Position numbers and translations under genes: made by a program. Source: Paenisporosarcina macmurdoensis (lineage in GTDB: Bacteria > Bacillota > Bacilli > Bacillales_A > Planococcaceae). From it: a stretch of 64,000 bases of DNA. The stretch spans positions 1 through 64,000 of the forward strand of contig NZ_JBHSRI010000003.1 of NCBI RefSeq assembly GCF_042658845.1, given 5' to 3'. This document shows positions 25,779-33,884 of this stretch, one piece after another. Below the pieces are notes generated by a model. It ran no database searches, had not been told where the DNA came from, and worked only from the letters and a program-made list of their open reading frames with translations. Within the stretch, counting starts at the first letter, position 1. Each line of letters starts with the position of its first letter.

Positions 25779-26927
25779 CTTTATTAAACTCAATAAACTT
25801 AACGACAACAAAAATAACGACACCAGCCACAAAAAGCTTAAGCCCTCAAAAAATTGTAAAAAGACTCCACCCATAAACGGTCCAGTTAAACTGCCAATAC
25901 TAAAGAAAATTCCACATAATAAATTTCCTGTTGGCAATAATGCTTTTGGGGTCAAATCGGTCATATACGAAATACCAAGAGAGAACGTTGAACCCACAAA
26001 CAAACCCGCTAAAAGAAATGCAAAAACAAGTGTCCAAAAATCATGTTCAAGAAGTGCTGCGATACTAAACGAAAAAGCTCCACCAAACAACGCAAACAGT
26101 ACTACTTTTCTTCGTCCGATTCGATCACTTAAAGCACCCAAAGGTAACTGCGACAGGATCCCACCTGTTGAAAATGCCGCTAATACAATAGATACCATCG
26201 ACAAATCGAAATCATTTCGAAGGGCATAGACTGGGAAAATGGCATGTAAACTAGACTCCAAAAAACCGTAACTAAACGGTGGAATAAATGCAACCCACGC
26301 AAATCCAATGGTTGCACCAAAACGTGCCCACGTCCCTCGCATCGTCGATGTTTCATGCATATGTCCAGGAAAATCATTATCAATAAAAAACACAAGTGAC
26401 CATGCAGCTAGACATAAAATACCGGATACAATAAAGGGTAACCCTTCATAAATAGATACGAGCGGCAAAAACAACGGTCCAGCAGCAAATCCAATACCAA
26501 AAGATAATCCGTACAACGCAATATTTCGCCCTAATCGTTCATGTGGTGAAAAACTTGTAATCCAAGTTTGTGTCGAAAAATGAAGTGCGTGGTCACCTAT
26601 TCCGATAAACAACCTTAAAATAAACCAGAATACAACGCTTTTCCATAATGGAAATAATAACAATGAAACAAAAACTAACAACCCTCCGACAATGATGATT
26701 GGTTTATAACCAAACCTTCGAAGAGGCTGCTCCATAAATGGCGATATGAGAAGCGTACCTATGTATAACCCAGTTGCATTCAATCCGTTCAAAGATGAAG
26801 AAAGTCCATCTTGTTCGAAAATAACAGAGATAAGTGGTAACAACATCCCTTGTGAAAAACCAGAGATGGACACGATTGCAACTAAAATCCAAAATCTTCT
26901 TTTCTCTAAGGCTGTAAATTGATTCAT
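25749..26927 (-). CDS. Major facilitator superfamily transporter
   Basis: The 392-residue protein has about twelve hydrophobic segments in two halves. The MFS loop 2-3 motif is present in the second half as GALSDRIGRRKVVLF. First-half motifs are weaker (FMEQPLRRFGYKP). It is likely a drug or metabolite exporter; the substrate cannot be deduced. The start has GGAGGG upstream. It is divergent from the OsmC-like gene. The long open frame on the opposite strand (25516-26229) is its shadow. Confidence 0.88.
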   Translation of the reverse strand: MNQFTALEKRRFWILVAIVSISGFSQGMLLPLISVIFEQDGLSSSLNGLNATGLYIGTLLISPFMEQPLRRFGYKPIIIVGGLLVFVSLLLFPLWKSVVFWFILRLFIGIGDHALHFSTQTWITSFSPHERLGRNIALYGLSFGIGFAAGPLFLPLVSIYEGLPFIVSGILCLAAWSLVFFIDNDFPGHMHETSTMRGTWARFGATIGFAWVAFIPPFSYGFLESSLHAIFPVYALRNDFDLSMVSIVLAAFSTGGILSQLPLGALSDRIGRRKVVLFALFGGAFSFSIAALLEHDFWTLVFAFLLAGLFVGSTFSLGISYMTDLTPKALLPTGNLLCGIFFSIGSLTGPFMGGVFLQFFEGLSFLWLVSLFLLSLSLLSLIKPKKQQVQST

Positions 26928-27010
26928 GGTGGCCCTCCTAAATACAAGTTGAAATCATGTTCATTTCAACAAAGTTTCGGTACAATTCTACCATAAAGGA
27001 GGGATTCAAG

Positions 27011-27394
27011 TTGAAATATGTAATGACTGAAAATGGTTTTGAAACAGCTTTAGATTTTGGAACCCTAACGATTTCTGGTGACGAAACAAAAGGATTTAGA
27101 CCTTATCAACTATTGGTTTCGTCTTTAGTGGGTTGTAGTGGTGGTGTCCTTCGAAAAGTTTGCGAGAAAATGCGTATGCCAATTGAGGAAATGGAGATCA
27201 ATGTATTAGAAGTGATACGAAATCCTGAAGAAGCGAGTAAACTCGAAAAAGTGCATATGCATTTTAAACTTAAGGGCACGAATCTCGATGCAGCTAAAAT
27301 GGAACGTGCGATGATTGTGACGATGAAAAATTGTTCAATGGTTCGTTCTGTTGATCAATCTATGGAAGTCATTGAAACATTTGAACTTGTTTAG
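27011..27394 (+). CDS. OsmC family protein
   Basis: The 127-residue protein shows the OsmC/Ohr fold pattern with the two reactive cysteines in SLVGCSGGVL and TMKNCSMVRSV, spaced as in hydroperoxide-reducing members of the YhfA-like subgroup. It probably detoxifies organic hydroperoxides (family knowledge). A TTG start at 27011 is chosen because AAGGAGG lies 8 nt upstream; the upstream ATG frame has no site. It is monocistronic. Confidence 0.85.
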   Translation: MKYVMTENGFETALDFGTLTISGDETKGFRPYQLLVSSLVGCSGGVLRKVCEKMRMPIEEMEINVLEVIRNPEEASKLEKVHMHFKLKGTNLDAAKMERAMIVTMKNCSMVRSVDQSMEVIETFELV

Positions 27395-27403
27395 ACAATG
27401 TCA

Positions 27404-27447
27404 AAGGCTCAGTCTATGATCTGCGAACAGATAATTGGCTGAGCCTT
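27404..27447. other. Nested inverted repeat after OsmC gene
   Basis: AAGGCTCAG (27404-27412) pairs with CTGAGCCTT (27439-27447). Inside is a second stem ATCTG-CGAA-CAGAT. There is no U tract on the plus side (CTAAAT), so terminator function is uncertain. Confidence 0.5.
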
Positions 27448-27669
27448 CTAAATATTACTTATATCCAATTGAGTATCCATATATCGATTCACGGCTGTTG
27501 TGCCGGTGAAATATTCGAACCCCCTCCTTCTAAATGGTTAAATGGTTTCGACTATTCACTACGGCCTCCCCTCTCTTGTTGAAGTAAGTTTACTTTATCA
27601 CGTTAACTGACTTTTGTAAATATTCAAAATACAATTAATTATAAAATATTTCTAAAGTCCTACTTAAAG
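27448..27669. other. Gene-free stretch with minus-strand Shine-Dalgarno-like runs
   Basis: No gene is supported. A bulged hairpin lies near 27488-27510. On the minus strand there are two strong SD-like runs (AGAAGGAGGGGG near 27522-27533 and GAGAGGGGAGG near 27567-27577), each followed by only very short frames, and a promoter-like TTTACA-17-TAAAGT further up on that strand. Confidence 0.35.
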
Positions 27670-27698
27670 TTGAAATATGTCGAAAAATGGGCTACGAT
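27670..27698 (+). promoter_or_regulatory. Promoter of the SE1561-family gene
   Basis: TTGAAA (27670-27675), 17-bp spacer, TACGAT (27693-27698), 25 bp before the ATG. It has the same hexamers as the bcp promoter. Confidence 0.6.
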
Positions 27699-27723
27699 GG
27701 AAAGGTAAAGCGAGGTGTCTCAA

Positions 27724-27906
27724 ATGGGCAAGTCTATATCGGACAATGACCAACAAGTTACATACTTAAAAGAACGTCTACACATTTTCTTAGAAGTATT
27801 AGATTCAATTGAACCAGAAACGACTAAACTTGAAGATATTGATCGTTTAATTGCAATGATGGATGATTTAGAACTTAAAATGGAACAATTTAAAAAATCT
27901 AAATAA
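27724..27906 (+). CDS. Small SE1561-family protein
   Basis: The 60-residue soluble acidic protein is almost entirely helical (YLKERLHIFLEVLDSIEPE, IDRLIAMMDDLELKMEQF). It resembles the small conserved Bacillales family known as SE1561, of unknown function. ATG 27724 follows GAGGTG by 6 nt, has a good promoter and ends in a terminator, so a real gene is likely. Family recognition is from memory and only moderately sure. Confidence 0.65.
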   Translation: MGKSISDNDQQVTYLKERLHIFLEVLDSIEPETTKLEDIDRLIAMMDDLELKMEQFKKSK

Positions 27907-27917
27907 GTGATTGAATT

Positions 27918-27947
27918 AGAGGGCGCCTCCATGGTGCTCTCTTTTTC
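27918..27947 (+). terminator. Terminator after the SE1561-family gene
   Basis: GAGGGCGCC / GGTGCTCTC stem with G-U pairs and a TCCAT loop, followed by TTTTTCT. Confidence 0.8.
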
Positions 27948-27960
27948 TATGGTGGAAAGT

Positions 27961-28087
27961 TTCCGACCATTTTAATGTGGTTTTCGACCAACTTTAGACT
28001 GTTCCCGACCAACTAAATTTGTTTTCGACCAACTTTAGACGGTTTCCGACCAACTACGAACTGTTTCCGCCCATTCACCTCAAGGTG
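27961..28087. repeat. 21-bp spaced repeat array, block A
   Basis: Six copies of a TTCCGACCAACT-type unit. The core CGACC (last copy CGCCC) begins at 27964, 27985, 28006, 28026, 28047 and 28068, so steps are 21, 21, 20, 21, 21. Repeats are degenerate outside the core. There is no open frame with a ribosome site. Confidence 0.85.
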
Positions 28088-28149
28088 GAACTAACTCACA
28101 ATAATTCCACTCAATTAAAATGCTTACTTGGCCTGTTCCAAATTAATTC

Positions 28150-28316
28150 GTCCACTTGTAAGTGACTGTCGTCCACTCGCAGACACTTGTTGTCCACTCG
28201 CATGTGATTATCGTCCATTCGTAGACACTTGTTGTCCACTCGCATGTGATTGTTGTCCACTCGCAGACCTTTTCCGTCCATTCAACTCAATTTCCGTCCA
28301 TTCGCTTCCACATGTA
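28150..28316. repeat. 21-bp spaced repeat array, block B
   Basis: Eight units starting GTCCACTCG or GTCCATTCG at 28150, 28171, 28192, 28213, 28234, 28255, 28276 and 28296. Units 2 and 4 share AGACACTTGTT, while units 3 and 5 share ATGTGATT, giving a 42-bp higher-order period. The array ends in ACATGTACATGAT about 140 bp before the fumarase ATG. Unit spacing equals two turns of B-DNA. Confidence 0.88.
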
Positions 28317-28382
28317 CATGATCCCGTTTGAGACGTACACAAGTCGTATCCTCTTCCCGCTTTGCACGATGATAACCATTTC

Positions 28383-28411
28383 TTTTTTTCACATCATGAA
28401 AAGAGTATAAT
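28383..28411 (+). promoter_or_regulatory. Candidate promoter of fumA
   Basis: Perfect TATAAT (28406-28411) about 47 bp before the ATG. The -35 region at 17 bp is only T-rich (28383-28388), so this is a weak or activator-dependent match. Confidence 0.4.
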
Positions 28412-28458
28412 GGTGAGTGGATAGATTAAAGTATTGTATGAAAAGGGGTTTAACTCAC

Positions 28459-29997
28459 ATGTATTTAGAAACATTAGAAAAAAGCATATATGATTTAATT
28501 ACTGAAACATCTACGAATTTGCCGAAAGATGTACGTCGTGCAGTTAGCAAAGCCAAAGCGGCTGAGAACGCTGGAACTCGTTCAGCGATGAGTTTAGATA
28601 CCATCACAACGAATATTCAAATGGCTGACGATAATGTCTCCCCTATTTGTCAGGATACAGGGATGCCAACATTTAAAATCAAAACACCAATTGGCGTTAA
28701 CCAATTAGAAATTAAAGCGGCTATCAAACGTGCCATTGTGACAGCTACGAAAAACGCTAAATTGCGACCAAATGCTGTTGATTCGTTAACAGGCGAAAAC
28801 AGTGGTGACAACTTAGGTGAAGGCGTTCCAGTTGTAAAGTTTGAACAATGGGAAAAGGATTACATAGAAATGAAGCTCATTCTTAAAGGCGGCGGTTGTG
28901 AAAACAAAAACATTCAATACAGCCTTCCTGCTGAACTTGAAGGAATTGGTCGTGCAGGCCGTGACTTAGATGGCATTCGTAAATGTATTCTTCACTCCGT
29001 CTATCAAGCACAAGGACAAGGTTGTTCAGCTGGATTTATTGGTGTAGGAATTGGTGGCGATCGTGCCTCTGGATATGATTTAGCAAAAGAACAATTATTC
29101 CGTTCAGTAGACGATGTGAATTCACATGCACAACTTGCTGAACTTGAAGAATATATTGTTGAAAAGGCAAACACACTTGGCATTGGCACAATGGGCTTTG
29201 GTGGAGAAGCTACTTTACTTGGTTGTAAGATTGGTGTCATGCACCGAATCCCAGCGAGCTTCTTTGTTTCAGTTGCTTATAACTGTTGGGCTTACCGTCG
29301 TTTAGCAATTAACATTAACCCGACAACCGGCGAAATCAACGAATGGCAATACCAAGAAGGTGAAAAAGTGGAATTCAAAGATGATGCAGACAAATCAGCT
29401 GAAGAAGCTTCTACACGAATCGTTGAACTTCGTGCGCCAATTAGTGAAGAAGAAATCCGCAAATTACAAGTTGGCGATGTCGTCAAAATTAGTGGAATGA
29501 TGTACACAGGTCGCGACGCAATTCATAAATACTTGTCAGAACATGATGCACCACTTGATTTAAACGGACAAATCATTTATCACTGTGGTCCAGTTGTAGT
29601 AAAAGACGAAGATGGTACTTACCATATTAAAGCTGCTGGCCCTACTACGTCGATTCGTGAAGAGCCCTATCAAGGCGACATCATGAAAAAATTCGGTATT
29701 CGTGCGGTAATGGGTAAAGGCGGCATGGGACCAAAAACACTTGCTGCGCTTAATGAACACGGCGGTGTCTACTTAAACGCAATCGGTGGAGCAGCTCAGT
29801 ACTATGCAGATTGTATTAAAGCCGTAGAAGGCGTTGACTTGATGCAATTTGGTATTCCTGAAGCAATGTGGCATTTACGTGTAGAAGACTTCACAGCGGT
29901 CGTTACAATGGATTCTCACGGCAACAGTTTACATGCAGACGTCGATAAATCTTCTCTTGAAAAATTAGCGAAATACAGTGATCGTGTTTATAAATAA
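28459..29997 (+). CDS. fumA: Class I (iron-sulfur) fumarate hydratase
   Basis: The 512-residue oxygen-sensitive fumarase interconverts fumarate and L-malate in the TCA cycle. N-terminal and C-terminal fumarase domains are fused in one chain, as in E. coli FumA/FumB. Cluster cysteines are visible in PICQDTGMPTF and around GGGCENKN / GQGCSAGFIG, and C-terminal motifs include YHCGPVVV and MGKGGMGPKT. ATG 28459 follows AAAAGGGG; the frame extends 14 codons back without a site. It lies directly after the 21-bp repeat arrays. Confidence 0.94.
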   Translation: MYLETLEKSIYDLITETSTNLPKDVRRAVSKAKAAENAGTRSAMSLDTITTNIQMADDNVSPICQDTGMPTFKIKTPIGVNQLEIKAAIKRAIVTATKNAKLRPNAVDSLTGENSGDNLGEGVPVVKFEQWEKDYIEMKLILKGGGCENKNIQYSLPAELEGIGRAGRDLDGIRKCILHSVYQAQGQGCSAGFIGVGIGGDRASGYDLAKEQLFRSVDDVNSHAQLAELEEYIVEKANTLGIGTMGFGGEATLLGCKIGVMHRIPASFFVSVAYNCWAYRRLAININPTTGEINEWQYQEGEKVEFKDDADKSAEEASTRIVELRAPISEEEIRKLQVGDVVKISGMMYTGRDAIHKYLSEHDAPLDLNGQIIYHCGPVVVKDEDGTYHIKAAGPTTSIREEPYQGDIMKKFGIRAVMGKGGMGPKTLAALNEHGGVYLNAIGGAAQYYADCIKAVEGVDLMQFGIPEAMWHLRVEDFTAVVTMDSHGNSLHADVDKSSLEKLAKYSDRVYK

Positions 29998-30006
29998 TTT
30001 AATCAA

Positions 30007-30044
30007 TTGTATTCTATAAATCTCCTATGTTATAATGATTCTAA
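30007..30044 (+). promoter_or_regulatory. Promoter with Per box upstream of the PfeT-like gene
   Basis: TTGTAT (30007-30012), 18-bp spacer, perfect TATAAT (30031-30036). The 15-mer TTATAATGATTCTAA (30030-30044) matches the Per box consensus at all but one position and covers the -10, the same layout as at perR. It lies 103 bp before the ATPase start. Confidence 0.75.
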
Positions 30045-30065
30045 ATTAATAACAATTATTGAAAT

Positions 30066-30096
30066 GCTGGTATTCCCCTTGGGAGTGCCAGCTTTT
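30066..30096 (+). terminator. Strong stem-loop between the Per-box promoter and the ATPase gene
   Basis: Twelve pairs, two of them G-U, form from GCTGGTATTCCC and GGGAGTGCCAGC around a CTT loop, followed by only four T. It may end fumA transcripts. It is also in the 5' leader of the Per-box transcript, so it could act as an attenuator there. Confidence 0.6.
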
Positions 30097-30114
30097 CGTA
30101 TATTAACAGGCTTA

Positions 30115-30135
30115 TGATATTGAATATCATTATCA
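30115..30135 (+). promoter_or_regulatory. Fur-box-like palindrome before the PfeT-like gene
   Basis: TGATATTGAATATCA (30115-30129) is a 7-1-7 palindrome differing from the remembered Fur consensus TGATAATNATTATCA at two positions. It overlaps a second imperfect copy ending in ATTATCA (30135). It abuts the ribosome site AGGAGG of the ATPase gene. Confidence 0.5.
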
Positions 30136-30147
30136 GGAGGAAAGAAA

Positions 30148-32052
30148 ATGGAAGCAACTAAACAACAGGATTCTTTAACGATTTTCAATCGAATTAAGCC
30201 ACATATGGAATTGGTGGCTGCCCTCTTCTCTGGTGTGTTAATTCTTTCTGCTTGGTTTATTGGCAGAGATGGAGAAAGTGCTCTATCCATTGCTTTATAT
30301 TTAGCCGCCTTCCTAATAGGTGGCTTTGCGCAAGCCAAAGAAGGCATTTTAAATACCATTCATCGACGAGAGCTAAATGTTGAGTTACTCATGATTTTTG
30401 CTGCAGTAGGGTCATCCATAATTGGCTACTGGGCTGAAGGTGCCATCCTTATTTTCATTTTTTCTTTAAGTGGTGCACTTGAAACTTACACGATGAACAA
30501 AAGTAAAAAAGAATTATCCAGTTTGATGAATTTGCAACCGGAAGAAGCATGGCTACTTGATGCAAATGGACAATCAAACCGCGTCCTAGTTAATACTTTA
30601 GAAGTAGGCAGTCGTTTACTTGTCAAACCCGGGGAGCGTATACCAGTTGATGGCGTAATCATTACGGGGAGTACTTCTATTGATGAAGCGGCTATAAGTG
30701 GTGAATCTATTCCCGTTTCAAAACACGCAGGTGACGGCTTATTTGCGGGAACTGTGAATTTAAACGGCGTTTTAACAATTGAAATGACAAAATCAAGTAG
30801 TGAATCGTTAGTTCAAAAAATTATTGAACTTGTTCAATCAGCTCAAAGCGAAAAATCACCTACACAACAATTTATTGAACGGTTCGAAGGGAAATATGTA
30901 AAAATTGTTCTTATTTCTGTTGGATTAATGATGTTCCTCCCCCACTTTATATTTGATTGGGATTGGACTACTACATTCTATCGTGCAATGGTTTTACTAG
31001 TTGTGGCATCCCCTTGTGCACTAGTCGCTTCCATTATGCCCGCTACGCTTGCTGCCATTTCCAACGGCGCAAAGAATGGTTTGTTATTTAAAGGTGGAGT
31101 CCACTTAGAAAATATCGGTAATATGAAAGCGATCGCCCTTGATAAGACTGGGACACTTACAAAAGGAAAGCCACTCGTAACAGATTTCATCGTTCGGGCT
31201 GGGTTAGATGAACAGACTGTATTAGCGAGTTTAGCGAGTATTGAATCCCAATCCACACATCCACTGGCTCAAGCTATAACTTCATTTGGCATGACGAAGG
31301 GTGTCACTACCTTCCCTATTTCACAAATGGAAGATGTACCAGGCTGGGGAATTAAAGCGGATATTAATTCGACAGAATGGAAAGTTGGGAAACCTAGTTT
31401 TGTAGGATATGATGAGGCAATGTCATTTCACAATGAAGTAGCTCTTCGTTTAGAAAACGAAGGAAAAACAGTCATTTTCGCTGCTGATCAAGACGGAATT
31501 ATTGCAGTCCTTGCACTTAAAGACACAGTTCGACTTGAATCTAAAGAAGCCATTTCTTTATTACGAAAAGCAGGTATTTATACAATTATGTTGACTGGCG
31601 ATAATGAACGAACGGCTAAAGTAATTGCGGAAGAAGCAGGTGTAGATGACTATATTGCTGAATGTTTACCAGAAACAAAAGTCACACATATGAAAGAGCT
31701 TCTAGCGAAATATGGAAATGTTGGAATGGTCGGAGATGGTATTAATGATGCACCAGCTTTAGCCACTGCTACTCTTGGTATAGCTATGGGTCAAGGCACA
31801 GACGTAGCACTGGAGACTGCAGATGTGGTACTTATGAAAGATGATTTATCACGTATTACGTATGCGATTCAATTGTCTCGAAAGATGAATCGAGTGGTAA
31901 AACAAAATGTCATTTTCTCCATATCGGTCATTGTCCTTTTAATCTTTAGTAATTTCTTTCAAATTATTAATTTACCACTTGGCGTGATTGGGCACGAAGG
32001 CAGTACGATTCTCGTTATTTTAAATGGCTTACGGTTACTTAAAATCAAATAA
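30148..32052 (+). CDS. pfeT: P1B4-type metal-exporting ATPase, PfeT/ZosA-like
   Basis: The 634-residue membrane ATPase has no N-terminal metal-binding domain. It has the P1B4 signatures SPC (288-290) in the channel helix and HEGST (616-620) near the end. Catalytic motifs are complete: SGES, DKTGTLTKG (Asp 332), TGDNERT and GDGINDAP. P1B4 pumps of this type (B. subtilis PfeT, Listeria FrvA) export Fe(II) and are part of the peroxide response. The Per box and Fur-like palindrome upstream support an iron-efflux role rather than zinc uptake. Substrate remains inference. Confidence 0.85.
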   Translation: MEATKQQDSLTIFNRIKPHMELVAALFSGVLILSAWFIGRDGESALSIALYLAAFLIGGFAQAKEGILNTIHRRELNVELLMIFAAVGSSIIGYWAEGAILIFIFSLSGALETYTMNKSKKELSSLMNLQPEEAWLLDANGQSNRVLVNTLEVGSRLLVKPGERIPVDGVIITGSTSIDEAAISGESIPVSKHAGDGLFAGTVNLNGVLTIEMTKSSSESLVQKIIELVQSAQSEKSPTQQFIERFEGKYVKIVLISVGLMMFLPHFIFDWDWTTTFYRAMVLLVVASPCALVASIMPATLAAISNGAKNGLLFKGGVHLENIGNMKAIALDKTGTLTKGKPLVTDFIVRAGLDEQTVLASLASIESQSTHPLAQAITSFGMTKGVTTFPISQMEDVPGWGIKADINSTEWKVGKPSFVGYDEAMSFHNEVALRLENEGKTVIFAADQDGIIAVLALKDTVRLESKEAISLLRKAGIYTIMLTGDNERTAKVIAEEAGVDDYIAECLPETKVTHMKELLAKYGNVGMVGDGINDAPALATATLGIAMGQGTDVALETADVVLMKDDLSRITYAIQLSRKMNRVVKQNVIFSISVIVLLIFSNFFQIINLPLGVIGHEGSTILVILNGLRLLKIK

Positions 32053-32089
32053 AAAGCAGGAGCGTCTATATGACGGCTCCTGCTTTTTT
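32051..32089. terminator. Shared bidirectional terminator (ATPase gene and YihY-type gene)
   Basis: AAAAAGCAGGAGC / GGCTCCTGCTTTTTT inverted repeat. The stop of the convergent YihY-type gene (32066) lies in the loop. Confidence 0.85.
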
Positions 32090-33046
32090 CATCGCTAATT
32101 TTTCTTTTCGTTCTTGCATGACGGCATTAATTTGCCCGCCAACCATTAAAATAGTTCCTGAGAAATATAACCACATCATTAGCACAATAATTCCACCAAT
32201 ACTTCCATAAGTTGCAGAGTAATTAGCAAAACTACTAACATACATCGAAAACCCTAGTGAAACTAGAATCCATCCTAATGTAGCAAATATAGCTCCTGGA
32301 ATGACACTCTTCAAGTATAATTTACGGTTTGGTGCTATCCAATATAGAAGCATGAAAACCACAAAAATCATAACTGGTGGTATTGTCCATCTAATACTAT
32401 TCCAGACCGTCAAAAAGCCTTGTTCATATCCTAAATACGAGAATAAGAATATACCAATTTGTTCACCAAATACAGGCAATACTAAAGCAATGACGAATAA
32501 TGTAATGAGCAATAGAGTGAAAATTACCGAAATGCCTCTTGCAATAAAGAAAGGTCTAGTTTCTTCGAGGCTGTAAGAACGATTGAGTGACTTGATCAGT
32601 GCGTTCATCCCGTTAGATGCTGACCAAATAGTAGCTAGAATCCCCACCGATAATAATCCACCATTTCGATCGTTCAATACTTCGGCCAATGTACCATCAA
32701 TAAGTGTATATACTTCTTCAGGTGCATATGTACGTAAAATACTAAATAGCATATCCTGTTGTAAATTTAAATAAGGTAACAAAGTCACCATAAAAATCAA
32801 CAGTGGAAACAGTGCTAATAAGAAAAAGAAAGCAAGTTGTGCACCCAATGCCGTCACATCGACATATTGAATACGTGCTAATAATTCTTGAAAGAATCCT
32901 TTTGACGATGTTACATCAAAAGGATAGTCAGGACCTTTGCTTTTCTTTTTTTTAAATTGCATCAATTTCAATTTACTTAAGAATCCAGATGAGGAACTGG
33001 GTTTTTGGCTGCCTCTAGGTTGAATAGGTTTTTCATCGTTAGCCAT
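32066..33046 (-). CDS. YihY/BrkB family inner-membrane protein
   Basis: The 326-residue protein has a charged N-terminus (residues 1-45), then six membrane helices. The family pattern is visible in DVTALGAQLAFFFLLALFPL, IWSASNGMNALIKSLNRSY and YGSIGGIIVLMMWLYFSGTI. This is the YihY (formerly RNase BN) family, of unknown transport or assembly role. It follows the YtxH-type gene by 16 bp and probably shares its transcript. It is similar to B. subtilis YfkH. Confidence 0.88.
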   Translation of the reverse strand: MANDEKPIQPRGSQKPSSSSGFLSKLKLMQFKKKKSKGPDYPFDVTSSKGFFQELLARIQYVDVTALGAQLAFFFLLALFPLLIFMVTLLPYLNLQQDMLFSILRTYAPEEVYTLIDGTLAEVLNDRNGGLLSVGILATIWSASNGMNALIKSLNRSYSLEETRPFFIARGISVIFTLLLITLFVIALVLPVFGEQIGIFLFSYLGYEQGFLTVWNSIRWTIPPVMIFVVFMLLYWIAPNRKLYLKSVIPGAIFATLGWILVSLGFSMYVSSFANYSATYGSIGGIIVLMMWLYFSGTILMVGGQINAVMQERKEKLAMKKAGAVI

Positions 33047-33062
33047 TTAATCAGTCCTTTTC

Positions 33063-33473
33063 TTAAGAGAATTTTTTCTCATCATACACATGCTCAGGAA
33101 GAACTGGCATCTCAAAATCATCTTCTTCATTTTTTACAATGGTTTTATATTCTTCTTTTGACTGAACAAATGCATCTTTCGTATCTGTAACAAGCGTTTT
33201 AACTTGTGGAGATAACGTTTTTATTTCTTCAACTTTTCCAGTAATATATTGTGCATCTTGCGTAAACTGATTATATACAGTTTGAAACTTATCTGCTGTT
33301 TCTTGTATTTTCAGTTTCAAGTCCTCACGATTTTTCGAATAATATTTAACATCATATGATACATTTTTCAATTTATACTTAACATCTTCACGCGTTGCAC
33401 GATCTAATAAACTTAATCCTGCACCTGTAATTGCTCCAACAATCATACCTTTTACAAATTTACTTTCACTCAT
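33063..33473 (-). CDS. YtxH domain-containing protein
   Basis: The 136-residue protein has the short hydrophobic YtxH stretch at the N-terminus (FVKGMIVGAITGAGLSLLD), followed by a long amphipathic helix of apolipoprotein or coiled-coil type and an acidic tail. Members are linked to general stress and the cell envelope, but the function is not defined. ATG 33473 follows AGGAGG by 8 nt. It is the first gene of a two-gene unit with the YihY-type gene. Confidence 0.78.
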   Translation of the reverse strand: MSESKFVKGMIVGAITGAGLSLLDRATREDVKYKLKNVSYDVKYYSKNREDLKLKIQETADKFQTVYNQFTQDAQYITGKVEEIKTLSPQVKTLVTDTKDAFVQSKEEYKTIVKNEEDDFEMPVLPEHVYDEKKFS

Positions 33474-33617
33474 CAATAAAACCTCCTAAGATTAAAATTC
33501 AATGTGCTTTAATATACCCTTCTCTTCACATATTAAAACAAATCCTTACTTTGATTTGACAATTTTTCTGTACCATGAAATGATTAACTATAATTGTTCG
33601 AAAGGTAGGAATCGGAA

Positions 33618-33839
33618 ATGAACTTAACTCAACCATCTCAAGAAAATGTTGAATACATGATTGATCAAATAAAGGAAAAACTTCGTATGGTCAATGTAGA
33701 TGCTATGAAATCGGAGCATTTTGATGATTCCCAGTATGAAGAATTACTTGATTTGTACTCCATGGTAAAGAAACGTTCTACTTTTAGCCCAAGTGAAATG
33801 CAAGCCATCGCTTCGGAACTAGGATCATTACGTAAATAA
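33618..33839 (+). CDS. yfkK: UPF0435 protein YfkK
   Basis: The 73-residue soluble helical protein contains the family signature ENVEYMIDQIKEKLRMVN and the C-terminal FSPSEMQAIASELGSLRK, matching B. subtilis YfkK. Function is unknown. It has its own terminator and is divergent from the YtxH-YihY pair. Confidence 0.87.
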   Translation: MNLTQPSQENVEYMIDQIKEKLRMVNVDAMKSEHFDDSQYEELLDLYSMVKKRSTFSPSEMQAIASELGSLRK

Positions 33840-33849
33840 ATAGGTAAAA

Positions 33850-33884
33850 TAAAGTCCTCTAGTTCATACTAGAGGACTTTTTAT
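33850..33884. terminator. Bidirectional terminator after yfkK
   Basis: AAAGTCCTCTAGT / ACTAGAGGACTTT stem with A run left and T run right. It overlaps the final codons of the convergent methyltransferase gene (stop at 33859). Confidence 0.85.

Noticed and set aside
25516..26229. 237-codon open frame on the plus strand
   Set aside because: It begins inside the YpfJ-like gene and runs antisense to the well-supported MFS gene; Lys/Asn/Pro-rich composition and no ribosome site.
27961..28316. CRISPR array
   Set aside because: Period is only 21 bp, every unit is degenerate throughout, and there are no distinct unique spacers; no cas gene is in the window.
28128..28331. 67-codon open frame giving a 7-residue repeat (RPLADTC, CPLACDY and similar)
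   Set aside because: It is the translation of the 21-bp repeat array; no ribosome site, no known family, and the 20-bp step breaks the pattern. Kept as a DNA repeat instead.
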